Shown here piece by piece: positions 33,695 through 42,114 of a stretch of 47,522 bases of DNA. Every line of letters starts with the position of its first letter. Within the stretch, counting starts at the first letter, position 1. Both the position numbers and the translations under genes were made by a program. The notes under the pieces are model-generated. The model was not told the origin of the DNA, did no database searches, and saw nothing but the letters and a program-made list of their open reading frames with translations. Source of the DNA: an uncultured Veillonella sp. (GTDB taxonomy: Bacteria; Bacillota; Negativicutes; Veillonellales; Veillonellaceae); the NCBI GenBank assembly GCA_902477915.1, contig CABSJA010000012.1, positions 1 through 47,522 on the forward strand, read 5' to 3'.

Positions 33695-35827
33695 ATGGAA
33701 GAAACATTGTTATTGAAGGATTTGAACTGTGCGAACTGTGCAGCAAAAATTGAAGATCGTATCCGTAAAATGGATGTGGTAGAGACTGCCAATTTTACAC
33801 TTGCTACACATCAATTAAAATTAACCGGCTCTTGGGAAGACCGCGAAGCTCTTAAACGTGACATTCAAGAGATTTGCGATGCCATTGAAGAGGGCGTAAC
33901 AGTAGCTGATTACGAGCGTAAATCTAAAGCGGCTGTGGATGACCATGGTCATGATCACGATCACGGCAGTGAGGCCGTAACAATTGCAGTTATCGTAGCA
34001 GGCTTATTGTTTATGGCTTACGAAGCATTGACTACAGTTGTTCCGTCCATCAGTTTACCAGAGTCTATTGAAACCCCAATTTACTATATTGCCTATATTC
34101 TTCTTGCGTTCCCAGTATTGCGTATCGCAGGTCGTAATATTTTAAAAGGCCAAGTGTTTGACGAAAACTTCTTGATGTCTATTGCTACATTGGGCGCTAT
34201 TGCTATCGATGCATTACCTGAGGCCGTAGGCGTTATCTTGTTCTACCGTATCGGCGAGTTCTTTGAAGAAAAAGCAACTGATCGTAGTCGTACAGAAATC
34301 ATGAACGCTGTTGATATGCGTCCTCAAGAGGTACGCGTTGTTGATACATGCTGCGGTGGTGAAATCGTAGTTATGGCTCCTGAAAAGGTTGAAGTGGGCT
34401 GGACTATCGAGGTTCGCCCTGGCGATTTGATTCCTCTAGACGGCACAGTGCTTGAAGGCGAAACTCGCGTTAATACAGCACCTGTAACAGGTGAACCTGT
34501 ACCGGTTCGCGCTGTACCTGGCACACAACTCATGTCTGGTTGCATCAATGAATCTGGTCGCATTACAATGCGCGTTGATAAGGTTCTTGAAGAATCTATG
34601 GTTACTAAAATCCTTGATGCTGTTGAAAATGCTGCATCCTCTAAACCTAAAATCGACCGTTTTATCACGCGTTTTGCTCGCGTATACACACCAATCGTTG
34701 TAGCTCTTTCCTTAGCGGTTGCTATCATTCCATCCCTTATTACTGGTGAATGGCATAAATGGATCTACACAGCCTTAACATTCCTCGTTATTTCTTGCCC
34801 ATGTGCATTGGTGCTCAGCGTGCCACTTGCATTCTTCTCCGGTATCGGCAATGCATCTAAACACGGTATCTTGCTTAAAGGTGGTCGCGTTATTGAGGCA
34901 TTGGCTAATGTGAAAGCAGTAGCTCTTGATAAAACTGGTACTATCACATCTGGTGAGTTCAAAGTTCACAGCGTAGAAACTGTAGGCTCTCATGTAAGTT
35001 CCAGTCAATTGTTATCCATGGCGGCAGCTATCGAAGCCGTTTCTACACATCCAATCGCAACAAGCATCGTGTCTGAAGCAAAAAATCAAGGCCTTACAGT
35101 GGAACCTTCTGATTTCGTTCAAGAGTTGGCAGGTGAAGGTATGGTAGGTATGGCAGATGGTCAACAAGTACTTATTGGTAACCGTCGTCTTATGGAACGC
35201 TATAATGTTCAAGGCTATCCAACAGAAGCTGCTGAATATGGCACAGAAGTTCTTGTGGCAGAAGGTAATACATACTTAGGTCGCATCATCATCGCCGATG
35301 AAGCGCGTCCTGATTCCGCAGAGGCTATCGCTGATCTTAATGGTCAAGATATTAAAACTGTTATGCTTACAGGTGATGCTGAAGCAAGTGCAAATTACAT
35401 CGCAAAAGAAACTGGTGTAAGTGCTGTTCGCGCTCAATTGTTGCCACAAGATAAATTGTCCGTAGTACAAGATATTCGCTCTGAATATGGTCCAACCATG
35501 TTTGTAGGGGATGGCATCAACGATGCTCCAGTACTTGCAGGTGCTGATGTAGGTGGCGCGATGGGTAGTGGTGCTGATGCGGCTATCGAGGCAGCAGATG
35601 TTGTGTTCATGCGTCCGTCCTTGACTGCTATTGCACATATTCTTGACTTGTCCAAAGCAACATTACGTGTAGCATGGCAAAACGTAGTGTTCGCTATTGC
35701 TGTAAAAATCCTTATCATGGCGCTTGGCCTTATGGGCTATGCATCCATGTGGTGGGCCGTATTTGGTGATACTGGTGTATCCATCCTTTGTATCTTGAAC
35801 TCTGTTCGTATCTTGCGCCGTAATTAG
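33695..35827 (+). CDS. zntA: P1B-type Zn/Cd/Pb-exporting ATPase
   Basis: The 710-residue pump begins with a heavy-metal-associated domain (LNCANCAAKIEDRI, about 11-24), then a His-rich linker HGHDHDHG (about 88-95). Membrane helices and the actuator domain with PVTGEPVPV follow. The metal-site motif SCPCALVLSVP is near 366, DKTGTIT near 411, the HP pair in STHPIATS, the ATP-site region GEGMVG and GDGINDAPVL near 604. CPC with the surrounding residues places it in the Zn/Cd/Pb group, not the copper group. It moves metal out of the cytoplasm across the inner membrane. The operator upstream agrees with induction by zinc or cadmium. Confidence 0.93.
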   Translation: MEETLLLKDLNCANCAAKIEDRIRKMDVVETANFTLATHQLKLTGSWEDREALKRDIQEICDAIEEGVTVADYERKSKAAVDDHGHDHDHGSEAVTIAVIVAGLLFMAYEALTTVVPSISLPESIETPIYYIAYILLAFPVLRIAGRNILKGQVFDENFLMSIATLGAIAIDALPEAVGVILFYRIGEFFEEKATDRSRTEIMNAVDMRPQEVRVVDTCCGGEIVVMAPEKVEVGWTIEVRPGDLIPLDGTVLEGETRVNTAPVTGEPVPVRAVPGTQLMSGCINESGRITMRVDKVLEESMVTKILDAVENAASSKPKIDRFITRFARVYTPIVVALSLAVAIIPSLITGEWHKWIYTALTFLVISCPCALVLSVPLAFFSGIGNASKHGILLKGGRVIEALANVKAVALDKTGTITSGEFKVHSVETVGSHVSSSQLLSMAAAIEAVSTHPIATSIVSEAKNQGLTVEPSDFVQELAGEGMVGMADGQQVLIGNRRLMERYNVQGYPTEAAEYGTEVLVAEGNTYLGRIIIADEARPDSAEAIADLNGQDIKTVMLTGDAEASANYIAKETGVSAVRAQLLPQDKLSVVQDIRSEYGPTMFVGDGINDAPVLAGADVGGAMGSGADAAIEAADVVFMRPSLTAIAHILDLSKATLRVAWQNVVFAIAVKILIMALGLMGYASMWWAVFGDTGVSILCILNSVRILRRN

Positions 35828-35904
35828 GTGAAAGGCAGAGTTTATAGCTCTGTAGAGGAACGAAATAAATTACATTATCCTGATCTGAATGATTAGGGCG
35901 GATA

Positions 35905-35951
35905 TAAATAACCTCTAGGTTAGTAACTGACTAACTTAGAGGTTATTTTAT
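35905..35951 (+). terminator. Terminator of the Zn/Cd ATPase gene
   Basis: AAATAACCTCTA and TAGAGGTTATTT enclose a second pairing GTTAG/CTAAC; T residues follow. Bases 35952-36129 hold the AAACTTTCACAAT element (36041-36053) and the corA-like ribosome binding site only. Confidence 0.88.
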
Positions 35952-36129
35952 TGCGTGGATTAAACATTTACGATACTTATACTATATATCTGTACATCAT
36001 AAATAGACATAAAACTGTATATGTATGTTCTAGATACACAAAACTTTCACAATTGAATTGAATAATAGCTATAAAATAGTATATAATTTATTAGATGATT
36101 ACTATAAGTTCGTTGGAAGGAGGGATAGC

Positions 36130-37083
36130 ATGATTACGGTGTATAAACATATAGAAGAAGAGTTAGTTTCCGATAGCACTGTATCAGATGCCACAAAAGG
36201 TTCTTGGGTAAATTTGGTGAACCCAGACCCCGATGAGTTATCCCTTATCAATATTTTGACGGAAATCCCAACGGACGTTTTAAAGACCGCTCTCGATATG
36301 GAAGAACGTTCTCACGTGGAGTTAGAGGATAACTACATCTTTATCGTTATCAATATTCCGGTTATCCGCGGTAACGATATGTATGATACAGTACCGCTTG
36401 GTATTTTCTTGACGCCAGACTTCTTCATTACTATCTGCTTAGAAGAGTCTGAAGTATTGTATCCATTCATTTCTAATCAGATTTCTACGTTCTACACATA
36501 CAAAAAGACGCGTTTCTTGTTCCAAATCTTGTATCGCACAGCAACTATGTTCTTGCGCTACTTGCAACAAATCAACCGCCGTACTGACGATATTGAAGTC
36601 CAATTGCGTCATACTACAAAGAATAAAGACTTCTTCCAATTGTTGGAATTACAGAAATCCATGACATACTTTACATCTGCATTGCGCACGAATGGTACCG
36701 TTATGGAACGTCTATTGCGCTTGCGTGGTCATAGTTCCTATAAACATCTTCTCAAGATGTACGAAGAGGATGAGGACTTACTAGAGGACGTTATCATCGA
36801 GAATAAACAGGCCATCGAGATGGTTGAAATGTACTCCAATATCTTGATGAACATGATGAACGCCTTCACATCCATTATTTCTAACAACCTTAACTTGGTT
36901 ATGAAAATGTTGGCGACCCTTACTATTGCTATGGCAGTTCCGACCATTGTATTTAGCTTGTGGGGTACAAATGTACCATTACCGTTCCAAGAGGATCCAG
37001 AGGGATTCTATGAGGTTATAGGGGTTGCATTAGTATTCTCTATTATTGCCATTATCGGTATGTGGAAAAAAGATTTATTCTAA
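36130..37083 (+). CDS. CorA-like divalent cation transporter, GTN variant
   Basis: The 317-residue protein has a cytoplasmic N-terminal domain, a long stalk helix (about 160-245, charged and heptad-like), and two C-terminal membrane helices ending in a Lys-rich tail (WKKDLF). The loop between them reads SLWGTNVPLPFQ, so the family selectivity motif Gly-Met-Asn is Gly-Thr-Asn. Position and surroundings make it a true CorA homologue, but ion preference may differ from magnesium. GGAAGGAGGG before ATG 36130 decides the start over an upstream in-frame codon at 36058. It is monocistronic. Confidence 0.85.
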   Translation: MITVYKHIEEELVSDSTVSDATKGSWVNLVNPDPDELSLINILTEIPTDVLKTALDMEERSHVELEDNYIFIVINIPVIRGNDMYDTVPLGIFLTPDFFITICLEESEVLYPFISNQISTFYTYKKTRFLFQILYRTATMFLRYLQQINRRTDDIEVQLRHTTKNKDFFQLLELQKSMTYFTSALRTNGTVMERLLRLRGHSSYKHLLKMYEEDEDLLEDVIIENKQAIEMVEMYSNILMNMMNAFTSIISNNLNLVMKMLATLTIAMAVPTIVFSLWGTNVPLPFQEDPEGFYEVIGVALVFSIIAIIGMWKKDLF

Positions 37084-37153
37084 TTTATGATAATTAGTGA
37101 ATACTTAATTCAATAGTAAATAGTTGAAATATTAATTTAATAACAAATACACA

Positions 37154-37185
37154 TGAAAAAGCTGGTTTTGAGCCAGCTTTTTTGC
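37154..37185 (+). terminator. Terminator of the corA-like gene
   Basis: AAAAAGCTGG and CCAGCTTTTTT around a short loop. Confidence 0.88.
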
Positions 37186-37204
37186 TTGCTTAACTATTAC
37201 GTTA

Positions 37205-37234
37205 TTGCTTATTATTGGGCCAATCTGATATAAT
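37205..37234 (+). promoter_or_regulatory. Promoter of tRNA-Ser
   Basis: TTGCTT, 18 bases, TATAAT, twelve bases ahead of the mature tRNA 5' end. Confidence 0.65.
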
Positions 37235-37245
37235 AGTACCGTTAT

Positions 37246-37335
<90 letters not shown>

Positions 37336-37340
37336 CATTA

Positions 37341-37376
37341 GAAAGCCCTCTAGGTTATGCCTAGAGGGCTTTTTAT
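37341..37376 (+). terminator. Terminator after tRNA-Ser
   Basis: AAAGCCCTCTAGG and CCTAGAGGGCTTT form a 13-bp stem with a TTATG loop and T tail. It is the last element that looks like host chromosome. Confidence 0.93.
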
Positions 37377-37456
37377 TGCAATTCAAGGAGTAAAAAATTA
37401 CTTATAATGGAAGACCTGTTTACCAAGAACCTTAAGCTTTTGCATTTACTCATTTA

Positions 37457-37735
37457 AACATTTGTAAAATGTGGAAAGGACAGGCTCCTCAAGGTTATAA
37501 TGGAGTAAGATAGAATTGCACCATATATCTGGTAAAAATCCAGGTCCTTTACTAGAAATAAGATCAGGTTTACATGATAAAACTTACTAAGTAGTTACAT
37601 TTCTTTGTTACAAAAAGTTTTCGTAGAGATAAAACCCAAGCTCAAGCGTACGATAAATTTCGTGAGGATTATCGGAATAAACTTGAACAGGATCATATTA
37701 GAAGTTGTACCCCCCTCATATTGAAAGGACTAATC
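37457..37735 (+). pseudogene. Broken toxin tip (LHH/HNH-like nuclease remnant)
   Basis: Three frames must be joined to read it. The first gives KMWKGQAPQGYNGVR. After a shift near 37510 comes IELHHISGKNPGPLLEIRSG, where the ELHH motif resembles LHH/HNH-type toxin nucleases. After stops near 37590 comes KSFRRDKTQAQAYDKFREDY and a tail that runs without a stop into the following immunity gene. No start and no Rhs core precede it. It is the worn C-terminal end of a secreted polymorphic toxin. The nuclease assignment is from motif memory only. Confidence 0.55.
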
Positions 37736-38176
37736 ATGAATAAATTATCAAGCATAGAAAAAAATTTAAACATCTTATTGCCTCAGTCATATAAAAATAC
37801 CCTTGAAAAATTCAAGTTGTTTATGGAAATAGAATTTAAAGATTATGAAATTGATTTATTTAATAATAATTTATTATTTGAAGAGTTGAATTCTTTTCCA
37901 AACTGGAATTATATGGAATATTTAGTTGAAATAAATAAGAAAAAACAAAAGGCAGAAAATATTGTAGAAAGGCATGACTCCACAGACTTTGTAGACTCTG
38001 AACGCGTAAAGAAAGGTTTTATGTTTGGATCTTCTTCAGATGGGAGATGTTTATATTTCGATTTAAATGATAATCTATCAATATGGGAATATTGGCTAGA
38101 TGATGGAAGTATTGGAAAAGTAGCAGATACTTTTGATGAAATTCTTGAATATGGAAAAATTATAGATTTTGAGTAA
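37736..38176 (+). CDS. SUKH (SMI1/KNR4) family immunity protein
   Basis: The 146-residue acidic protein starts IEKNLNILLPQSYKNTLEKF, the usual opening of SMI1/KNR4 (SUKH) proteins, and has the later FGSSSDGRCLYFDL core and a C-terminal helix with ADTFDEILEYG. SUKH proteins commonly neutralise nuclease toxins of contact-dependent and Rhs systems. Its place right behind the LHH-like toxin remnant suggests it was that toxin's antidote. ATG 37736 follows GAAAGGAC; the in-frame TTG at 37721 belongs to the toxin remnant. The gene itself is intact although the toxin is not. Confidence 0.8.
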   Translation: MNKLSSIEKNLNILLPQSYKNTLEKFKLFMEIEFKDYEIDLFNNNLLFEELNSFPNWNYMEYLVEINKKKQKAENIVERHDSTDFVDSERVKKGFMFGSSSDGRCLYFDLNDNLSIWEYWLDDGSIGKVADTFDEILEYGKIIDFE

Positions 38177-38210
38177 ACGTAAGTCGTATCAAGGTTTTAT
38201 AATCCCATAA

Positions 38211-38522
38211 GGTCGTCTGAAATACAACTTTCAGTCGATTTTACAGATTCCTGAGGGTGTAGTTTTCAAAGATGTAGATGGTAACAAATACTCTTTAAGG
38301 AATGCACATATGGGACATAATCCTGAAGATGCTGTTTCTTATTGGAATCGTTGTGGTCGTTATCATGGAGCCAAGTCTCAGGTAGCGCGGAAATGGATGC
38401 TTGACTCCAATAATTACCGATTGGAATATGAACTAGGCAATTGTTCTCGTGGAGCGAAAAGTAAAGAACGTTATAAAAATGCCCGTAAACCTAAAAACGG
38501 TAAGCTACCTAAAGGTTGTTAA
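38211..38522 (+). pseudogene. Orphan GH-E-type nuclease toxin tip
   Basis: The frame opens directly after a TAA (38208-38210) with Gly-Arg-Leu-Lys, the same residues that follow YTGW in the Rhs core, and continues 103 residues to a stop. The body has AHMGHNPEDAVSYWN, GAKSQVARKWMLDSNNY and a Lys/Arg-rich tail, which resembles GH-E superfamily toxin nucleases. There is no start codon before ATG 38310, which would cut the domain, so it is a displaced C-terminal tip waiting for a core. The 12 bases at 38210-38221 are exactly AGGTCGTCTGAA, a Neisseria uptake sequence dialect. Confidence 0.65.
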
Positions 38523-38539
38523 TCTAAGAAGGATAAATT

Positions 38540-38992
38540 ATGTATTTAGATCAAGTAAATTATGAATTGAACAAAAAAATCAATGATTTTGTATGTAACT
38601 CAAATGATGCTACTACGCCGGATGAAAGCATTGATATTCTGAATCAAGCATGGGAACTTTTACCCAAACCAGCTACTCAATTCGTTGAGCCTACTTCGGC
38701 AATCGCCTGTGGTATTTCAGAAAATTATAAAAAATTAGGTGATTATCAAAAAGCCCTTGAGTGGATGTTAATTGCACTTGAGGCACGAAAAGATGAACCT
38801 GCAGCAGGTGTGTTTATATGGACAGGAATCGTTTATTACGAATTGGGTGATATGGAAAATGCCTATAAATATTTTGACCTAACTTATAATGAGCTACGTT
38901 ACACACCTTTCTCTATGGAAGACAAAAAATATTGGCAATTTTATAAGCAACGTAAAGAAGAATTAAATCCTAAGAAAAAAATCAAAAAATAA
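38540..38992 (+). CDS. TPR-type immunity protein
   Basis: The 150-residue, wholly helical protein has tetratricopeptide-like pairs: ENYKKLGDYQKALEWMLIAL (about 75-94) and IVYYELGDMENAYKYFDLTY (about 104-123), with a Lys-rich end. It follows the GH-E tip by 17 bases and has GAAGGATAA before its ATG, so it is probably the matching antidote. There is no signal peptide, so it acts in the cytoplasm. The call as immunity rests on context and size. Confidence 0.7.
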   Translation: MYLDQVNYELNKKINDFVCNSNDATTPDESIDILNQAWELLPKPATQFVEPTSAIACGISENYKKLGDYQKALEWMLIALEARKDEPAAGVFIWTGIVYYELGDMENAYKYFDLTYNELRYTPFSMEDKKYWQFYKQRKEELNPKKKIKK

Positions 38993-39032
38993 GATTCGAT
39001 ATTTTCAAATGACTGCAAAGCCTTCTTTAAAA

Positions 39033-39408
39033 TCGTCTGAAATGTTTGTTCTTTAACTATACTGGCTGGGGTCGTCTGAAAGAAGAAACAAGAGTAACGG
39101 ATAGCGCACACCAGCCGTTCTGCCTGCAAAACCAATACTTCGATGACGAGACGGGGCTACATCGTGGATGAACTACAGAGCATAAACTTTATAATGAAAT
39201 GGTTGAGCAATGATTAGAAAGATTGGCTACCATTGTTAAAAATAAAAAATGGAGTAAAAAGAAAATCTCAGAAGAAATATTAAAAATGCAAAACGAATTA
39301 AGAGAAACTTTTAGAACTGGCAAATATATTTGTGCTGCACCAATTTCTAAAAGTAATAGTAAGAAAGGAAAAAATGATGACTCTTTATCAAATATACTCT
39401 GCTGTTGA
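39033..39408 (+). pseudogene. Rhs core fragment joined to a broken toxin tail
   Basis: One frame holds a Rhs core end (NYTGWGRLKEETRVTDSAHQ onward, then LQNQYFDDETGLH). After TGA codons at about 39173 and 39212 it continues as a Lys-rich tail (LERLATIVKNKKWSKKKI, EEILKMQNELRETF) to 39408. The core end copies the one at 40120-40245. Uptake-like 12-mers lie at 39030-39041 (10 of 12) and 39069-39080 (11 of 12). The toxin family is not recognised. The 3' end overlaps the start of the next gene. Confidence 0.65.
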
Positions 39409-39913
39409 TAATGAAGAAGCGTATGTGGACTTAAAACAGGATGATAGAAAAATTGTAGAATTTATTAATTACAATAAAGGTAATTATACAGATGAAGCAG
39501 TTTTTATAGCTCAGAGTGGATATACCTCCAAAAATATTTCTAATACAGATTATATTCAAACAATTCCTAAGATGTTATTGTTCTCTGAAACTTTCATTAA
39601 TAAATTGGCTGATAAATTAAAAAATGAATTAGATTTTTTTCCAGCTAAACTTAGAATCAAGAATGATGAATTTAAAGTTTTTCTTGGAAAAATTAAATTA
39701 ACTGCTAGATTAGTAGATATGGAAAAATCAAATTTTTATGAAATAGATGGAGAGAAGTTTATTGATTATCCACCTATATTTTTAGAAAATATATCTGGTT
39801 TTGAGTTTTGTGCAAAAGATATAAATGATGATTTAATTTGGGCTTTTTCTGATAAATTCAAAGAATTAGTTGTTAGTAATAATTTGAAGATGGAATTTCT
39901 TCCTTTAACATGA
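39374..39913 (+). CDS. Immunity-like protein (possibly Imm11/DUF1629-like)
   Basis: The 179-residue acidic protein starts MMTLYQIYSAVDNEEAYVDL. It has a middle with FINKLADKLKNELDFFPAKL and an end resembling a ligand or ferry-like domain (GFEFCAKDINDDLIWAFSDK). The pattern and size recall the DUF1629/Imm11 group, but I cannot confirm that. AGAAAGG before ATG 39374 decides the start. Codon use is much more AT-rich than in the chromosome to the left. Position behind a toxin tail argues for immunity. Confidence 0.6.
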   Translation: MMTLYQIYSAVDNEEAYVDLKQDDRKIVEFINYNKGNYTDEAVFIAQSGYTSKNISNTDYIQTIPKMLLFSETFINKLADKLKNELDFFPAKLRIKNDEFKVFLGKIKLTARLVDMEKSNFYEIDGEKFIDYPPIFLENISGFEFCAKDINDDLIWAFSDKFKELVVSNNLKMEFLPLT

Positions 39914-39933
39914 AATACTTTGTAAGCAAGTTA

Positions 39934-40002
39934 TAGCAAACTGTAGTCAACATGAATCCTCCAATCCTGACGTAGGGTATGTGCGGTACGCACGAATCCT
40001 TG
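39934..40002 (+). repeat. Island repeat R1
   Basis: About 69 bases beginning TAGCAAACTGTAG and containing CCTCCAATCCTGACGTAGG and the palindrome GTGCGGTACGCAC (39981-39993). Almost the same sequence recurs at 41412-41480, and weaker copies lie at 43841-43907 and 44844-44914. Each follows an immunity gene and precedes an Rhs fragment or toxin remnant. It does not resemble the left-hand chromosome. Confidence 0.8.
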
Positions 40003-40509
40003 GTACAAGTATGCAACTGGACCAACGAAGACGGAGAAAGCGGCCAACAAGCCCACTACTTCCACTGCGACCAAATTGGCATTCCAAGAGAGATGACCAA
40101 TAAGGACGGCAATTTACTGTGGTTCGGCAACTATACCGGCTGGGGTCGTCTGAAAGAGGAAACTAAGGTAACGGATCGTGCTTACCAACCGTTCCGCCTG
40201 CAAAACCAGTATGCCGACCGTGAGATAGGGTTGCATTACAACTTCTTTAGGTATTACGAGCCTGAAGTGGGTCGGTTTGTGAATCAGGATCCGATTGGGT
40301 TGTTTGGTGGGGATAATCTGTATCAGTTTGCACTTAATATGCAGGCCTTGGGTAAAAATCAAATGCATACTGATTTACGTCGAGAGATTGATATTGCTCA
40401 AGGAGGATTAAGAAAAACAGGAACTCCTAAAGCTCAAAGAAAACGTTTAAGAAATGAAGCCAAGAAATTTCTTAGAAAATTGAAAAAAGCAGGTAAGAAA
40501 TGCCCTTAA
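39979..40509 (+). pseudogene. Rhs core fragment with short basic C-terminal tip
   Basis: The frame reads a recognisable Rhs repeat-associated core: HYFHCDQIGIPREMTNKDGN, NYTGWGRLKEETKVTDRAYQ, GLHYNFFRYYEPEVGRFVNQ, DPIGLFGGDNLYQFALN. It then runs directly into about 50 Lys/Arg-rich residues (REIDIAQGGLRKTGTPKAQR onward). A full Rhs protein has well over 1000 residues, so only the last core segment is left. The ATG at 39979 has no ribosome binding site and lies inside repeat R1, so translation is unlikely. The core type matches Rhs proteins of Neisseria and other proteobacteria. Confidence 0.8.
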
Positions 40510-40527
40510 ATTTTTAGGAGAATTTAT

Positions 40528-41112
40528 ATGAAAGAAAATGGATACGTTAATTTTAACTTTTTAGATAGTAAACCCAATAAAAATAATATATTAGTTGGGC
40601 TAGATTTAGACTATTCAAATAAAGTGATAGCGCCAGATGGTCATGAGTTAGCATTGATTGCTTTTATGCCAATTGAAAATTTATTGACTATTGCACCTCA
40701 ATTTAAAACAGATTTTCAGGATAAGGAATATAAAGATAAAGTAATTTATGTTTTTTCTTATTATGATAAAGAAGATTATTTTCTTGACTACATTACTGAA
40801 ATTGACGATGCTATTCAAGGATACACGAAAGTTATCATCGGAGATAAAAATCAGTTCAAGTTTAACCTAGATAAATTTTATCCAATTAATCCTATTGAGA
40901 ATTTAGATGAAATGAGTTTTTTAGGAGGACAACCTGAATATTTACAACAAGAGAGTTATGATTTTCTAGAAAAATATATTTTCATAGGTCAAATCTTAGG
41001 AATGGATCTACCTGAAAAAGTAAATGAAATTTTTTATCTAACTGAGAACATAGGATATATTTTTATAAATCGAGATCTATCTGGTGGATTATTCTTCGTA
41101 CAGACGACTTAA
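40528..41112 (+). CDS. Immunity-like protein (YwqG/DUF1963-like end)
   Basis: The 194-residue acidic protein. Its C-terminal half, with FLGGQPEYLQQE (about 132-143), a hydrophobic strand FIGQILGMDLP and GYIFINRDLSGGLFFVQTT, resembles the end of DUF1963/YwqG-like proteins; this is tentative. TTTTTAGGAG before the ATG is a good ribosome binding site. It follows the basic tip by 18 bases and is likely its antidote. The stop region (41099-41110) carries a reverse-oriented partial uptake-like sequence. Confidence 0.6.
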   Translation: MKENGYVNFNFLDSKPNKNNILVGLDLDYSNKVIAPDGHELALIAFMPIENLLTIAPQFKTDFQDKEYKDKVIYVFSYYDKEDYFLDYITEIDDAIQGYTKVIIGDKNQFKFNLDKFYPINPIENLDEMSFLGGQPEYLQQESYDFLEKYIFIGQILGMDLPEKVNEIFYLTENIGYIFINRDLSGGLFFVQTT

Positions 41113-41137
41113 ACAAAACTAAAAAGGATTGAAAATT

Positions 41138-41400
41138 ATGAATGAAAGTATCGAAACTGTATTAAATAGTTTTCTGATGGAAATGTATAAATGGAAAGAC
41201 AATGCTAATAAGCATATAACGAGAAAATCATTGAAATAGAAGAAAAAGGTAGCTCTATAACTGTAAAAAGTGATGTGCTTTACGCTGGAATGGAAGCACA
41301 AAGACTTTATAAATTCAAAAAACAGGCAGGTCTTTGGAAATTAGATAATGTAAAAGAATTTGATAGTTATGATGGGAAATGGCATTCTATACATATCTAA
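41138..41400 (+). pseudogene. Frameshifted NTF2-fold immunity protein
   Basis: The gene starts with AAAGGA and ATG 41138 and reads NESIETVLNSFLMEMYKWKD, then stops in frame near 41239. A shift near 41215 restores NEKIIEIEEKGSSITVKSDV, LYKFKKQAGLWKLDNVK and GKWHSIHI. Start helix, FKKKxGxWKLD strand and KW ending are typical of NTF2-fold immunity proteins of toxin arrays. It sits directly behind another immunity gene with no toxin between them, and is the only clearly broken antidote in the array. Confidence 0.65.
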
Positions 41401-41411
41401 ATTAAAGTAAT

Positions 41412-41480
41412 TAGCAAACTGTAGCCAGCATGAATCCTCCAATCCTGACGTAGGACATGTGCGGTACGCACGAATCCTTG
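41412..41480 (+). repeat. Island repeat R2
   Basis: A near-identical copy of R1 (TAGCAAACTGTAG... with palindrome GTGCGGTACGCAC at 41459-41471). The identity with R1 extends through the following Rhs bases to about 41574, so R1 and R2 mark duplicated modules. Confidence 0.8.
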
Positions 41481-41654
41481 GCGCAGATCCACAACTGGAC
41501 CAACGAAGACGGAGAAATCGACCAACAACCCCACTACTTCCACTGCGACCAAATCGGCATCCCAAGAGAGATGAGACTCCGACAGAATAGGGAATAATTC
41601 ATTCATCTCAAAAAGAAGCCCTTATTGTTCCTGTATTGCCTGATATAACATAAA
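41481..41654 (+). pseudogene. Rhs core remnant plus toxin tail
   Basis: After R2 one frame reads AQIHNWTNEDGEIDQQPHYF and HCDQIGIPREM, a copy of the Rhs piece at 40010-40095, and breaks at TAA 41595. In another frame ETPTE, a stop, then GIIHSSQKEALIVPVLPDIT reaches a TAA at about 41652. That second part is presumably the last residues of a lost toxin. Core and tail are out of frame with each other. Confidence 0.6.
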
Positions 41655-41681
41655 TTCTATATTTTATTTGAGAAATTAATT

Positions 41682-41981
41682 ATGAAAAAACAAGAAATTA
41701 TTTTAAGTATGCAAATGGCTTTTCTTGGGGCAATTTGTAACAAAGTCAGACTTATTGCATTTGATATGACCGAAGAATTATTTTCTCTTTATGTATATAT
41801 TGATTCACCACTGACAGATGATGAGTATGAAGCAATAGATCGTGCAGTTACAGATGTATTGGCTGATTTTCCAAATTTTCTATATGAAAAAATATATATT
41901 ATTGAAAATAATGATAATATTCTTTCATTAAATATATATAAAGGATGTTTTTTTATGCGATTTGAAAATCAATTTGATTAA
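41682..41981 (+). CDS. Small immunity-like protein, 99 aa
   Basis: The protein starts MKKQEIILSMQMAFLGAICN, continues with LIAFDMTEELFSLYVYIDSP, an acidic helix LTDDEYEAIDRAVTDVLADF and a final strand pair. This alpha/beta pattern recurs in small antidotes of toxin arrays, but I cannot name the family with certainty. The ribosome binding site is weak. It follows the toxin-tail remnant, so an antidote role fits. It is intact and very AT-rich. Confidence 0.6.
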   Translation: MKKQEIILSMQMAFLGAICNKVRLIAFDMTEELFSLYVYIDSPLTDDEYEAIDRAVTDVLADFPNFLYEKIYIIENNDNILSLNIYKGCFFMRFENQFD

Positions 41982-41995
41982 ATAACGCGTTGTAA

Positions 41996-42097
41996 AAAAC
42001 AGCTTCTTGGGGAACTCCATTTTCACGAAATGCCAATATGGCAGATTCAGAAGTATTAATTAAGGAAAGTATTCCTGTAATTGTTGCCATACCTTAA
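41996..42097 (+). pseudogene. Toxin tail remnant
   Basis: After TAA 41993-41995 the frame reads KTASWGTPFSRNANMADSEV and LIKESIPVIVAIP to TAA 42095-42097. Only the last 33 residues of a toxin seem left. The ending resembles that of the previous remnant (EALIVPVLPDIT), suggesting related toxins. The assignment is by context. Confidence 0.45.
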
Positions 42098-42114
42098 AAT
42101 GTAGAAAGTAAGAC

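Noticed and set aside
34765..35718. Several long minus-strand frames over the metal ATPase gene
   Set aside because: They mirror the codon pattern of a clearly identified P-type ATPase and have no initiation signals.
39979..40509. Rhs fragment as an expressed complete toxin gene
   Set aside because: The ATG lies inside the repeat R1 without a ribosome binding site, and only the last core segment is present, so it is called a remnant.
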